A DNA stretch of 35,735 nt, from the NCBI GenBank assembly GCA_031255755.1, contig JAIRRX010000015.1, forward strand, positions 1-35,735. Reading direction: 5' to 3'. Origin of the DNA: Prevotellaceae bacterium. Lineage in GTDB: Bacteria; Bacteroidota; Bacteroidia; Bacteroidales; UBA932. A program made the translations under genes and the position numbers. Shown piece after piece: positions 9,256 to 17,979 of this stretch. The notes under the pieces are model-generated. The model saw only the letters and a program-made list of their open reading frames with translations. It made no database searches and was not told the DNA's origin. Position 1 is the stretch's first letter; each line of letters starts with the position of its first letter.

Positions 9256-9981
9256 TTAATCGTTAAACAATTCAATAAAAACTTTCAACGAGTTTATCGG
9301 ACTTAATTTTTCAAAATGATAATTATAAAAATCAAGCATAACTTTCAGAAAATCTTTGCGCTGTGTGCGATTTAATTCTATCTGACATATATTGCTGACC
9401 TGTATTTTCAACAGTTGTTGTAATATTTTCGTATTTGTTATATCAAAATACAGAGTATGTTTTGGTTGCAGAGGCGTTATACATCCGTTTTTGATGTCAA
9501 AAAATCCGTTTGCATCATAAATATCTTTTGGATAAAAACCAATATATTTTGACAAATTGGCAAGAAAATGAAGGTGAAAATTTTCAGCGCCCATGTCAAT
9601 TTTATCGAATATCAAAATAGAATTATAAATAAAATCGAACATTTTTTCGTTTGGTTCTTCTTCGCGAATTATTTTGTAAAGCACTTCGGCTATGAACATT
9701 GCAATGCTCGCTTTTTTTACATCAAACGGAATTGTGCGCAAAGGTTCTGCAAATTTACATTCTTTTATGCGCTGTATATTTGATGTTTGTTTATTATATG
9801 CCTCTAAATTCAGCAAAAACAGCGGTTGAAAAAGAGTTATTCTATTTTTGTTTTTTTGTGAATGTGAACAGTTTATGATATAAGTTTGCTTTCCGAATCT
9901 GTCGGTATAGGCATACACAATTAAACTGCTGTCGGTATGTTTTATTGTATGTAAAATTATGGCTTTTATTTTATAAATCAT
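9256..9981 (-). CDS. recO: DNA repair protein RecO
   Basis: RecF-pathway mediator that binds ssDNA and RecR and helps load RecA at gaps. Start chosen at 9981 (MIYKIKAIILHTIKHTDSS) rather than 10008, since RecO proteins begin with this strand and a TACATTTG -7 element lies at 9998-10005. The result is 241 residues, typical. The N-terminal OB fold runs to about residue 75 with KHTDSSLIVYAYTDRFGK and an LFQPLFLL strand. The C-terminal helical domain follows (SIAMFIAEVLYKIIREEEPN, FHLHFLANLSKYIGFYP). The zinc-binding cysteine cluster present in some RecO proteins is absent, as in many Bacteroidota. It appears to be transcribed alone. Confidence 0.9.
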   Translation of the reverse strand: MIYKIKAIILHTIKHTDSSLIVYAYTDRFGKQTYIINCSHSQKNKNRITLFQPLFLLNLEAYNKQTSNIQRIKECKFAEPLRTIPFDVKKASIAMFIAEVLYKIIREEEPNEKMFDFIYNSILIFDKIDMGAENFHLHFLANLSKYIGFYPKDIYDANGFFDIKNGCITPLQPKHTLYFDITNTKILQQLLKIQVSNICQIELNRTQRKDFLKVMLDFYNYHFEKLSPINSLKVFIELFND

Positions 9982-9997
9982 AAAAACAGATAATTTA

Positions 9998-10005
9998 CAA
10001 ATGTA
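9998..10005 (-). promoter_or_regulatory. Bacteroidota -7 element for recO
   Basis: Minus strand reads TACATTTG, matching TAnnTTTG, 17 bases upstream of the chosen recO start. It overlaps the upstream codons of the longer ORF, which would then not be transcribed. Confidence 0.5.
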
Positions 10006-10144
10006 CATGAAATATTTGAATTAATGTCGGCATATTGGAAATTTGCATTACAGAATATAATCTGAAAATGTCAAACGAAAATTTATTTAGTAACGCTTTG
10101 TCTTGTAACTCACAATAATGTTTACAACTTTTGAGACAGCATTT

Positions 10145-10930
10145 TTAAAATTCTATAATTCCCCAGCGTTCAGGAATGTGCATATTTATTCGCTTTTGAG
10201 GCGACCAAACCCAAAAATCCGATACTAATAATTTTCCATTTTCATCGGTTTTTTTTATGTATTTTTCATCAATAATATCAAAATTCCACTGGACTCTCAA
10301 AAGATTGAGTTTCCATTTATCTCCTTTATTCGGATGAGAATGTTTGCTGTCGGAATATTCATCAAAAGCGGAAAATGGAATGGCAAGTTCAACCGTCCAA
10401 AAACTGTCAATATCGGCAGGATTATTTAATGTTCCGTTCAAAAATACTGCTTTTTTCAAACCGTTAATATTCCAGCTACTGTTAAAATTTCCACCTTTGC
10501 TGTAAGGTTTATCCATTTGTAAATCCCAAGTAGCGCCGATTGCATTTATTTCAAATTCATAATAATTACAGGCATCTCCGTCAGGGTCAATAAACAGTTC
10601 AAAAGCGTTGTCAAGATAAATTTGCTGTTCGTTTTCGCTAATGTTTGCACAAATATGAGGCTCGTCAAATTTAACAGCCAAATATAAAAAATCGTTATCC
10701 CACAATATTTTTACACGTGTTTCATATTTCGGAAATCCGCCTCCGCGAATATCTTCAAAATCGTCAATCCAGTCGGTTTGCTGCCATGCAGGTTCGTCAA
10801 AATGTCCATCAATAATAATTTTTTCATCGATTTTACGGCAAATCGCATGTTTTACATTATCAGCATTTTGCGCTTTTACAGATATAAATATCAAAATAAT
10901 TGTTAAAAATGGCATCAATAATATTCTCAT
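10145..10930 (-). CDS. Secreted carbohydrate-binding family 9-like protein
   Basis: The N-terminus is a signal peptide with a likely cleavage after residue 20 (SVKA), so the protein is periplasmic or exported. The rest is a single CBM9-like beta-sandwich: IDGHFDEPAWQQTDW opens the domain, VKILWDNDFLYLAVKFDEP and LDNAFELFIDPDGD are the characteristic strands, and DSFWTVELAIPFSAF and WKLNLLRVQW complete it. 261 residues leave no room for a catalytic domain. Proteins of this type bind glycans or act as accessory domains of glycoside hydrolases, but no substrate can be inferred. It stands alone between recO and the divergent lemA operon, with an exact TAnnTTTG -7 box 23 bases upstream. Confidence 0.8.
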   Translation of the reverse strand: MRILLMPFLTIILIFISVKAQNADNVKHAICRKIDEKIIIDGHFDEPAWQQTDWIDDFEDIRGGGFPKYETRVKILWDNDFLYLAVKFDEPHICANISENEQQIYLDNAFELFIDPDGDACNYYEFEINAIGATWDLQMDKPYSKGGNFNSSWNINGLKKAVFLNGTLNNPADIDSFWTVELAIPFSAFDEYSDSKHSHPNKGDKWKLNLLRVQWNFDIIDEKYIKKTDENGKLLVSDFWVWSPQKRINMHIPERWGIIEF

Positions 10931-10944
10931 TATAATATTTTTAT

Positions 10945-10962
10945 TTATCTTTGCAAAGATAA
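10945..10962. promoter_or_regulatory. Palindromic -7 element (both strands) upstream of the CBM9-like gene
   Basis: An 18-bp perfect palindrome whose two halves each read TATCTTTG, a full -7 match on each strand. The minus copy (10954-10961) is well placed for the CBM9-like gene. The plus copy (10946-10953) faces lemA. Confidence 0.5.
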
Positions 10963-11023
10963 TTTTAATTTTTTATAATAAAAACAAAACAACATAATAA
11001 ACCGTAATAATAAAATAAATCAT

Positions 11024-11031
11024 TAACTTTG
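11024..11031 (+). promoter_or_regulatory. Bacteroidota -7 element for lemA-M48 operon
   Basis: TAACTTTG, an exact TAnnTTTG match, about 65 bases upstream of lemA. No clear TTTG -33 box is found at the usual distance. Confidence 0.5.
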
Positions 11032-11095
11032 CCAAAATTTTAAACAAAATATATTTCACAGAAAAAATATTACTAACAAATAAAAATTATAAAAG

Positions 11096-11659
11096 ATGAG
11101 TACAACTTGGATTATTGTAATTATTGTCGCAATTTTGATTATATTTATAATCTCGCTTTACAATCGCTTGGTTCGTTATCGCAACAACCGCGAAAATGCT
11201 TTTGCCGACATAGATGTTCAACTTAAACAACGCCACGACCTTATACCACAACTTGTTGAAACGGTAAAAGGTTATGCGAAACACGAAAGCGAAACTTTTA
11301 TGAAAGTTACGCATGCACGTACTGCCGCTATGGGCGCTCAAACTATTGACCAAAAAATAGATGCAGAAAATCAACTTTCATCGGTATTAAGCGGTTTGAA
11401 AATTCAACTGGAAGCGTATCCCGAATTGAAAGCCAATACAAACTTTTTGCAGTTGCAGGAAGAAATGTCGGATGTAGAAAATAAACTTGCAGCCGTGCGC
11501 AGATATTTCAATTCGGCAACAAAAGAATACAACAATGCCGTTGAAACTTTCCCTGCAAATATTATTGCAGGAATGTTCGGTTTCAAACGCGAAAAAATGT
11601 TTGATACAGGCGAACAGGAACGCATCAGACTTGACGAACCGCCAAAAGTAAATTTTTAA
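11096..11659 (+). CDS. lemA: LemA family protein
   Basis: Membrane-anchored LemA-family protein of 187 residues, the normal length. A single N-terminal membrane segment (about residues 4-24, WIIVIIVAILIIFII) is followed by an all-helical domain with the family signature QLKQRHDLIPQLVETVKGYAKHE, then VENKLAAVRRYFNSATKEYN and FPANIIAGMFGFK. The molecular function of LemA proteins is not established. It is followed after 34 bases by an M48 membrane metalloprotease, a conserved pairing that suggests they work together at the membrane. The start is the ATG immediately before the membrane segment. Confidence 0.93.
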   Translation: MSTTWIIVIIVAILIIFIISLYNRLVRYRNNRENAFADIDVQLKQRHDLIPQLVETVKGYAKHESETFMKVTHARTAAMGAQTIDQKIDAENQLSSVLSGLKIQLEAYPELKANTNFLQLQEEMSDVENKLAAVRRYFNSATKEYNNAVETFPANIIAGMFGFKREKMFDTGEQERIRLDEPPKVNF

Positions 11660-11693
11660 AAACAAAATTTAATGTAAAATAATTCGCATATAA

Positions 11694-12632
11694 ATGAAAT
11701 ACGTTGGAATACAGACACAAAAAAGAATTAACAACTTCAAATCTACATTATTATTAATACTTTTTCCGTGTATAATCCTTTTACTCGTTTGGGCTTTTTT
11801 TCAAATTATTTACGGTCAGTTTGATAATGATACCAATTATAATTTAACCCATGCAAACAGTATGTTTATTGAAACATTACCATGGGTTATCGGTATTTGT
11901 TTGCTTTGGTTTCTGATTGCATATTTTGCAAATACAACAATAATAAATATGTCAACAGGTTCACGCCCGCTTGAACGCAGAGACAATAAAAGAATTTATA
12001 ATTTGGTTGAAAATCTTTGTATTGCCAATAATATCAGTATGCCGAAGATTAATATAATCGACGATGATTCGCTTAATGCATTTGCAAGCGGAATAAATAA
12101 AAAAACGTTCACGGTAACGCTTTCGCGAGGTATAATAAACAAACTTAACGACCAGGAACTTGAAGGCGTGATAGCGCACGAACTTACTCACATTCGCAAT
12201 CGTGATGTAAAATTGCTGATAGTTTCCATTGTTTTTGTCGGAATATTTTCGTTTCTTACGCAAATGCTTTTTCGCACTTTGCTTTATGGAAATCATCGCC
12301 GAAGCGGAAACAATAAAGGCGGTGGCGCTGTTGTTGTTATTGTTGCTTTAGCGCTTGCCGTAGTTGGCTATTTAATAACTATCATGATGCGGTTTGCAAT
12401 ATCAAGAAAACGCGAATACATGGCAGATGCAGGCGGTGCGGAAATGACTAAAAATCCTTTGGCATTAGCTTCGGCGTTGCGCAAAATTTCAACAGATTCA
12501 CGAATTGAAACAGTAACACAAAAAGATGTTGCTCAACTGTTTATTGATAATCCGCTACAAAAAGGAATTGCAGGTTTGTTTTCAACGCATCCGCCAATAG
12601 AAAAGCGGATACAAATTCTTGAACAGTTTTAG
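11694..12632 (+). CDS. M48-family membrane zinc metalloprotease (HtpX-like)
   Basis: Integral membrane protease of the M48 family, likely in envelope protein quality control. The zinc motif HELTH is at residues 162-166 in VIAHELTHIRNRD, and the third ligand Glu is E241 in REYMADAGG. Hydrophobic segments lie at about 19-40, 62-80, 172-192 and 211-232, an HtpX-like arrangement with the active site on the cytoplasmic face. The C-terminus ends with FSTHPPIEKRIQIL, the usual last motif of the family. 312 residues is typical. It sits 34 bases after lemA, in the same operon. I call it HtpX-like rather than htpX because the LemA-linked branch is distinct from the heat-shock protease. Confidence 0.9.
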   Translation: MKYVGIQTQKRINNFKSTLLLILFPCIILLLVWAFFQIIYGQFDNDTNYNLTHANSMFIETLPWVIGICLLWFLIAYFANTTIINMSTGSRPLERRDNKRIYNLVENLCIANNISMPKINIIDDDSLNAFASGINKKTFTVTLSRGIINKLNDQELEGVIAHELTHIRNRDVKLLIVSIVFVGIFSFLTQMLFRTLLYGNHRRSGNNKGGGAVVVIVALALAVVGYLITIMMRFAISRKREYMADAGGAEMTKNPLALASALRKISTDSRIETVTQKDVAQLFIDNPLQKGIAGLFSTHPPIEKRIQILEQF

Positions 12633-12762
12633 TAATTTGGAATGTGTATAATTGTCATTCCGTAAAAATAAATTTGCCGAAAAATTAAGATTTAATACTG
12701 ACAATAGCGTATTTTGGGTTTGTTTTTAGGAAAATAAGTTGCAATTTTATTTGCATAAAATG

Positions 12763-12792
12763 TTTGTTAATAAAATAATTTTGTTATCTTTG
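12763..12792 (+). promoter_or_regulatory. Bacteroidota promoter for rplU-rpmA
   Basis: TTTG at 12763-12766, an 18-base spacer, then TATCTTTG at 12785-12792, one of the best consensus matches in the window, 64 bases upstream of the L21 start. Confidence 0.75.
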
Positions 12793-12856
12793 CAGTCCGA
12801 AAATTTATTATATAAAGACTAAAATAAAGATATTCAATATTATAAAATAAAAATTA

Positions 12857-13234
12857 ATGTACGTAATAGTAGAAATAGCAGGTCAACAATTTAAAGTTGA
12901 AAAAGATCAGAAACTGTTTGTCCACCGTCTCGAAGGCGCTGAAGGCGACCTCGTAAGTTTCGATAAAATTCTGCTGATTGATAATGACGGACAGGTACAA
13001 ATTGGCACACCTGTAATACAAGATGCCTCGATTAGTGCAAAAATTCTCAAACATCTTAAAGGTGATAAAGTTATTGTTTTTAAGAAAAAGAGAAGAAAAG
13101 GTTATGCTGTTAAAAACGGTCATCGTCAACAGTTTACACAAATTCAGATAGAAGAAATAAACATTGCCACAGAAAGCAAACGCGAAGAAAAGTCATCGGA
13201 CAGTGATCTTTCAACTAATGCTGAGGCTGTTTAA
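12857..13234 (+). CDS. rplU: 50S ribosomal protein L21
   Basis: Large-subunit protein that contacts 23S rRNA. The sequence begins MYVIVEIAGQQFKVEKDQ, the family N-terminus, and carries the basic signature KKKRRKGYAVKNGHRQQFTQIQIEEI near residues 74-100. The 125-residue length exceeds the usual ~103 because of an acidic, serine-rich C-terminal tail after residue 103. Such tails vary between species and are probably disordered. It is followed by rpmA after 43 bases, the universal bacterial pairing, under one strong promoter. Confidence 0.97.
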   Translation: MYVIVEIAGQQFKVEKDQKLFVHRLEGAEGDLVSFDKILLIDNDGQVQIGTPVIQDASISAKILKHLKGDKVIVFKKKRRKGYAVKNGHRQQFTQIQIEEINIATESKREEKSSDSDLSTNAEAV

Positions 13235-13277
13235 TACTTGATTAATTTTGATTTAGAAACAATAAAAATTTATAAAG

Positions 13278-13535
13278 ATGGCACATAAAAAAGGTGTAGG
13301 TAGTTCAAAAAACGGACGTGAATCACACAGTAAACGATTAGGAGTAAAATTATTCGGCGGACAATTTGCAACTGCAGGAAATATTTTGGTTCGCCAGCGT
13401 GGAACGGTTCATAATCCCGGCGAAAATGTAGGCATAGGCAGAGACCATACTCTTTATGCTTTGATTGACGGAATTGTTGTTTTTCGTCGTAAACGCAACA
13501 ATAAATCATTTGTTTCCGTAATCCAGCAAGCTTAA
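13278..13535 (+). CDS. rpmA: 50S ribosomal protein L27
   Basis: Large-subunit protein whose N-terminal arm reaches toward the peptidyl-transferase centre. 85 residues, standard. The N-terminus [19 protein letters not shown] is the unprocessed bacterial form, without the longer cleavable extension seen in Firmicutes. [16 protein letters not shown] and [18 protein letters not shown] are the conserved core. It closes the rplU-rpmA operon and is followed by a clear terminator. Confidence 0.98.
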   Translation: MAHKKGVGSSKNGRESHSKRLGVKLFGGQFATAGNILVRQRGTVHNPGENVGIGRDHTLYALIDGIVVFRRKRNNKSFVSVIQQA

Positions 13536-13550
13536 GTTTTGCTATTGTAA

Positions 13551-13586
13551 TAATAAAAACATACGCTAAAGGCGTATGTTTTTTAT
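13551..13586. terminator. Bidirectional intrinsic terminator between rpmA and YggS-type gene
   Basis: Perfect 10-bp arms aaacatacgc (13557-13566) and gcgtatgttt (13572-13581) around a 5-base loop, with A-rich and T-rich flanks. It lies between convergent genes. Confidence 0.9.
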
Positions 13587-13607
13587 TTTAAAAAAATCAG
13601 AGAATTT

Positions 13608-14264
13608 TTATTTTGAATAATTTCTTTCGCCAAAAATAAGCGAACCTATACGAATTATCGTACTGCCTTCGCTTATAGCAATTTTGTAGTCATTGCTCAT
13701 ACCCATTGACAGTTCACAAAAATCAGAATTGCCGACAAATGTCGTTTTTTTCAATTCATCAAAAACTGTGCGTAACGTGTGAAATTCACTGCGTATTTGA
13801 TTTGTATTATCGGTAAAGGTTGCAATTCCCATAAGTCCGACAATTTTAACGAATGTGTGTGCCAGAAACTCTTTTGTTGATAAATATTCCTGTAATTCCT
13901 TGACGGAAAAGCCGAATTTTGTTTCTTCCATTGCAATGTGAAGCTGTAAAAGGCATTTTATTATTCTGTTCCGTTTTGCCGCTTCTTTGTTTATTTCGGC
14001 AAGCAATCGAGGCGAATCAACAGAATGTATAAGACTTACAAAGGGAACAATATACTTTATTTTATTTGTTTGCAGATGTCCTATAAAATGCCATTCTATA
14101 TCTTTGGGCAATTCATTATATTTTTTAACGAGTTCCTGAGGTTTGTTTTCTCCGAAAATACGCAAACCGCTGTTATATGCATGCTGAACGGTTTCACACG
14201 AATGTGTTTTTGAAACCGCAACAATCTTAATTTCGTTGGGAATGGATTTTATAAAACCGTCCAT
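13608..14264 (-). CDS. YggS/PLPBP-family pyridoxal phosphate homeostasis protein
   Basis: PLP-carrier protein of the alanine-racemase-like TIM-barrel fold, involved in vitamin B6 homeostasis and without known catalysis. The PLP Lys is K19 in VAVSKTH. Conserved elements are IFGENKPQELVKK, WHFIGHLQTNK, IHSVDS, ETKFGF, GLMGIA and LSMGMSNDYKIAISEGSTIIRIGSLIFG at the phosphate site. The N-terminus is slightly short compared with most homologues. The reading frame has a stop only five codons upstream and no other start, so the ATG at 14264 is the only candidate. It follows yidC after 53 bases and may be co-transcribed. It ends at the rpmA-facing terminator. Confidence 0.92.
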   Translation of the reverse strand: MDGFIKSIPNEIKIVAVSKTHSCETVQHAYNSGLRIFGENKPQELVKKYNELPKDIEWHFIGHLQTNKIKYIVPFVSLIHSVDSPRLLAEINKEAAKRNRIIKCLLQLHIAMEETKFGFSVKELQEYLSTKEFLAHTFVKIVGLMGIATFTDNTNQIRSEFHTLRTVFDELKKTTFVGNSDFCELSMGMSNDYKIAISEGSTIIRIGSLIFGERNYSK

Positions 14265-14317
14265 TGATTTTTGCTGTCAATATTTAACTGCGATAAAAAA
14301 TACTTTTATTTAAGTTA

Positions 14318-16192
14318 TTATCTTTTTCTTTTGTTTTTCTGCTGTAACTGTTGCTGCTGGCGTTGCATTTCTTCAAGTTTCATCTGAAATTTTGATTTTT
14401 TTATCGGCTGTTTTGCATGTTCCTGCATTTTTCTGAGCAAATCTTCATCTTTTACGATATATTTGCGTATAAACCACATTTGTCCTATGGTTATCATGTT
14501 AGACAATAAATAATAATAACTCAGTCCGCTTGAAAAATTATTACAGAAACACAACATCATTACTGGCATAAAGTATAATGACATAAATTTCATTCCCGGC
14601 ATTGAATTTTGGCTTTGCGACTGGCTTGACATTGTTATTTTTGTATAGAAAAACATCGATATTGCCATCAGCAAGGCAAAAAGACTTACATGGTCGCCAT
14701 AAAACGGAATGCTAAACGGTAAATTCAAAACAGAATCGAAGCCCGAAAGGTCGTCAGCCCAAAGAAATGCTTTTTGGCGCAATTCAAACGAACTTGGGAA
14801 AAAACGAAACATCGCAATAAGAATAGGAAACTGTAAAAGCATCGGCAAACAGCCTCCGAACATGCTTGCTCCGTTTTTTTTGTAAAGAGCCATTGTTTCC
14901 TGCTGTTTTTTCATTGCATCTTCCTTTTTTGGATATTTTGCGGCAATCTTGTCAATTTCTGGTTTAAGCAAACGCATTTTTGCCATCGATACATATGATT
15001 TTCGTGTAAACGGAAATATTATTAATTTTATTAAAACAGTCAGTATCAATATTATTATACCATAGTTGGAAATAAAATTCTCAAAGAAATTAAAAACAGG
15101 AATAATGATATATTTATTTATCAAACCATCGATGCCAATCCAGCTTATAGGTACAAGTTTTTCAAATTTCAATTCGTATGAATGTAATGTATTATAATGA
15201 TTTGTTCCCAGATAAAAACTCAACGCATAATCCTGATTTGCAACCATTGAATTGTAAGGAACCGTTGTATATGTTTCAAATCGTTTTACCAGACTGTCAA
15301 TATTTCTTTCATTATACGTTTTGAAACTTAATTCTGCTCCGTCAAAATTGTTTTTATTGATAAGAATTGCCGAAAAAAACTGTTGTTTATACGCAATCCA
15401 GTTAATTTTTACGCTTCGCAGTTTTTCCGATTTTTCGGCGCTCCTGCCAGAAAGTTTTTCTATTGATGTTTCATCTGGAAATCTGTATGCAAGATCTGTA
15501 TAATTATTTTCATTGCTAAAACCTTTTTCCTGCTGTGGAGAATTCATAGTCCACCGCAATCCCATGCTTGTTTCGCGTTTTTCTATGTAATCCTGCAATC
15601 CCACAAAATGCACATCAAGGTCAACAAGATATGAGCCTTGCCGTATTTTGTACACATATTCGATATATCCGTTACCCAATGCAAGCCGCAACGGAAAACT
15701 GATAACAGTGTCGGTTTCGTTCATTACAATCTGCGTTTCATTTACGGCAGGCTCGAAAGCCATTTTTGATGTTGATACTGCCTGATTTGCATAAAATTCA
15801 AACGAAAAATCATTATCTTTACCACTAAACAGGATTAACGGTTTTTTGCTGTATGTGAAAAAACCTTTAAGTTCTGCCGAATATATGCGTCCTCCGATAT
15901 TGGTTAACGTAAGTTTCAGCAAATCGTTTTCAATTGTATAAAATTCTTCATCTTTCTGTATAACTGCCTGTAAAACGGTATCCACAGTCGGTTGTAATGT
16001 GTCGCCTGTAAGAGTATTTAAACTGTCGGTAAGAAGCAGTTCCTGCCTGCTGTTGATTTCTCTGACATGAGAAATTGAATCCTGCACTCGTTTTTCTTCG
16101 TTGTATTTTGCTGCCTGCTTCGAATTAAAAATTCCGAATCCAATTATTATTGCAACAATAAGAACTAATCCTGTAACTGTATTTTTATCCAT
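14318..16192 (-). CDS. yidC: Membrane protein insertase YidC
   Basis: Inserts and folds inner-membrane proteins, alone or with Sec. I start it at 16192 (MDKNTVTGLVLIVAIIIGF), since the first membrane segment follows directly; the ORF-track start adds 37 residues of poor sequence. The result is 624 residues, normal for Gram-negative YidC with its large periplasmic P1 domain between the first and second membrane segments (about residues 30-370). The conserved insertase core follows: IILILTVLIKLIIFPFTRKSY, MKKQQETMALYKKNG, FGGCLPMLLQFPILIAMF, and later membrane segments with SSGLSYYYLLSNMITI. The tail is strongly basic (KNKRKR), suited to ribosome contact. A TATCTTTG -7 element lies 77 bases upstream. 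Confidence 0.95.
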   Translation of the reverse strand: MDKNTVTGLVLIVAIIIGFGIFNSKQAAKYNEEKRVQDSISHVREINSRQELLLTDSLNTLTGDTLQPTVDTVLQAVIQKDEEFYTIENDLLKLTLTNIGGRIYSAELKGFFTYSKKPLILFSGKDNDFSFEFYANQAVSTSKMAFEPAVNETQIVMNETDTVISFPLRLALGNGYIEYVYKIRQGSYLVDLDVHFVGLQDYIEKRETSMGLRWTMNSPQQEKGFSNENNYTDLAYRFPDETSIEKLSGRSAEKSEKLRSVKINWIAYKQQFFSAILINKNNFDGAELSFKTYNERNIDSLVKRFETYTTVPYNSMVANQDYALSFYLGTNHYNTLHSYELKFEKLVPISWIGIDGLINKYIIIPVFNFFENFISNYGIIILILTVLIKLIIFPFTRKSYVSMAKMRLLKPEIDKIAAKYPKKEDAMKKQQETMALYKKNGASMFGGCLPMLLQFPILIAMFRFFPSSFELRQKAFLWADDLSGFDSVLNLPFSIPFYGDHVSLFALLMAISMFFYTKITMSSQSQSQNSMPGMKFMSLYFMPVMMLCFCNNFSSGLSYYYLLSNMITIGQMWFIRKYIVKDEDLLRKMQEHAKQPIKKSKFQMKLEEMQRQQQQLQQKNKRKR

Positions 16193-16268
16193 GGTAAAAT
16201 TAGAAGTATTTATCTGTTTTATAATTATATTCATGTATAAAAATACATGAATTTTACTAATATGGCGG

Positions 16269-16276
16269 CAAAGATA
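16269..16276 (-). promoter_or_regulatory. Bacteroidota -7 element for yidC
   Basis: Minus strand reads TATCTTTG, an exact match. A CAAA (TTTG on minus) at 16301-16304 gives a 24-base spacer, longer than usual, so the -33 is uncertain. Confidence 0.5.
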
Positions 16277-16304
16277 ATATTTTAAAATAAAAATTCCGAA
16301 CAAA

Positions 16305-16514
16305 TATTGAAATTAATGAATAAAACGCAAAATAAATATAATGTTTTTGCCTGATATTAAACATCTTTGGAAAATCATTGATAATGTAATTTTCGCTATT
16401 AAAGAGGAGTGTAACGGAAAAACAGAAAACAATGCCGAAAGAAATTATTAAATTATGTAAATGAAAATCACTGTTCGGACAAACAAATTAGCAAATACAC
16501 AAAAATAATGTAAG
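16305..16514. other. Non-coding stretch upstream of purA
   Basis: Together with its flanks this forms a 489-base gap between yidC and purA. It is AT-rich, has no open frame of useful length on either strand, and shows no convincing hairpin. I see only promoter-like elements at its edges. Confidence 0.4.
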
Positions 16515-16547
16515 TTTGACATGTGTTTTTATTTTGCGGTATGTTTG
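16515..16547 (+). promoter_or_regulatory. Candidate promoter for purA
   Basis: TTTG at 16515-16518, a 21-base spacer, then TATGTTTG at 16540-16547. If used, it gives a leader of about 130 bases before purA. The -33 box itself overlaps a second TAnnTTTG match (TAAGTTTG), so the assignment is tentative. Confidence 0.4.
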
Positions 16548-16681
16548 TCAATATGTTTTATATCAACATAATGTAAAATGTAAATATTTTATCATGATAT
16601 TTTGTTGAAAAAAAAACAGTCATATTTACTTTCATACAAAAAAAAATATCTACATTTATAACCTCAAATTTATGTAAAAAT

Positions 16682-17941
16682 ATGAAAGCAGATGTAGTTT
16701 TAGGACTTCAATGGGGCGACGAAGGTAAAGGTAAAATTGTTGATTTTCTTACGCCTGATTATTATATGGTTGCCCGTTTTCAAGGAGGACCCAACGCCGG
16801 TCATTCACTTGAATTTAATGATAAAAAAATTGTGTTGCATACCGTTCCTTCGGGAATTTTTCGTGAAAACACTTTAAATTTAATAGGCAATGGCGTTGTT
16901 ATTGACCCTGTGATACTAATGGATGAAATCAACGCTATTGAGGCTATGGGTGTGAATGTAAAATCTAATTTAATCATATCAAAACGTGCGCATTTAATTT
17001 TGCCTACGCATAAACTTATAGATACGGCATCGGAATTATCAAAAGGAGAAACCAAAATCGGCTCTACGCTTAAAGGTATATGCCCTGCTTATATGGACAA
17101 AACAGGACGCAACGGATTGCGGATAGGTGATTTGTTATCCGATAAATTCCAAGAGCGTTATAATGCTTTGAAAAACGCGCATATAAATATTCTGAAACAT
17201 TTCGATTTCAAATATACAATAGAAGAGTCGGAATGGTTGCAGGCAATAGAACGCATTAAAACATTGAGACTTGTGGACAGCGAATACGAAATAAACAATT
17301 CTTTGGATTTGCATAAAAGAATTTTATGTGAAGGCGCACAAGGTTCATTACTTGATGTTGATTTCGGAACATATCCTTATGTTACTTCATCCAGTACAAT
17401 TTGTGCCGGAGCATGTACAGGCTTGGGAATTGCACCGTGCAGAATAGGAGAAGTTTTTGGAATTTTCAAAGCATACTGCACACGAGTAGGAAGCGGAGCG
17501 TTTCCTACAGAATTGCATGATGAAACAGGAGAAAAAATGCGGCGCACGGGACGTGAATTCGGCGCAACAACAGGACGACCGCGCCGTACAGGCTGGCTTG
17601 ACTTGCCCGCTCTTAAATATTCAATCATGGTAAATGGCGTTACGCAATTAATAATGATGAAAGCCGATGTACTTGATGATTTTGATACTATACGCATTGC
17701 CGTTGCATACAAAATAAACGGCAAAGTTTACGAAACTATTCCTTATGACATGAACCATACGGATATTGAAATTATATACAAGGATTTCGAAGGTTGGAAA
17801 ACAAAAATATCAAATTTTAAGTCGTACAAAAAACTACCGACAGCGTTTAAAAATTATGTTGATTTCATAGAAACGGCAACGGGACGCTCGCTGAAAGCAA
17901 TTTCTGTAGGACCAAACAGAGAAGAAACAATAATACGTTGA
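16682..17941 (+). CDS. purA: Adenylosuccinate synthetase
   Basis: Converts IMP, aspartate and GTP to adenylosuccinate, the committed step to AMP, in the cytoplasm. 419 residues, typical. The GTP/IMP motif QWGDEGKGKIVDFL gives catalytic D13, and GGPNAGHSL gives catalytic H41. Later come EGAQGSLLDVDFGTYPYVTSS, the IMP-binding GATTGRPRRTGWLDL, and the C-terminal guanine-binding SVGPNREETI. The start is the first ATG, immediately before the first beta-strand. Two MFS transporter genes follow at 38 and 31 bases, suggesting one transcript, which is not an obvious metabolic grouping. Confidence 0.97.
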   Translation: MKADVVLGLQWGDEGKGKIVDFLTPDYYMVARFQGGPNAGHSLEFNDKKIVLHTVPSGIFRENTLNLIGNGVVIDPVILMDEINAIEAMGVNVKSNLIISKRAHLILPTHKLIDTASELSKGETKIGSTLKGICPAYMDKTGRNGLRIGDLLSDKFQERYNALKNAHINILKHFDFKYTIEESEWLQAIERIKTLRLVDSEYEINNSLDLHKRILCEGAQGSLLDVDFGTYPYVTSSSTICAGACTGLGIAPCRIGEVFGIFKAYCTRVGSGAFPTELHDETGEKMRRTGREFGATTGRPRRTGWLDLPALKYSIMVNGVTQLIMMKADVLDDFDTIRIAVAYKINGKVYETIPYDMNHTDIEIIYKDFEGWKTKISNFKSYKKLPTAFKNYVDFIETATGRSLKAISVGPNREETIIR

Positions 17942-17979
17942 TAAACAATTAATAAAAGATAACTCACAAAATACTTATT

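Noticed and set aside
12639-12661. GGAATG/CATTCC hairpin after the M48 gene as terminator
   Set aside because: The stem is only 6 bp with an 11-base loop and no T run follows.
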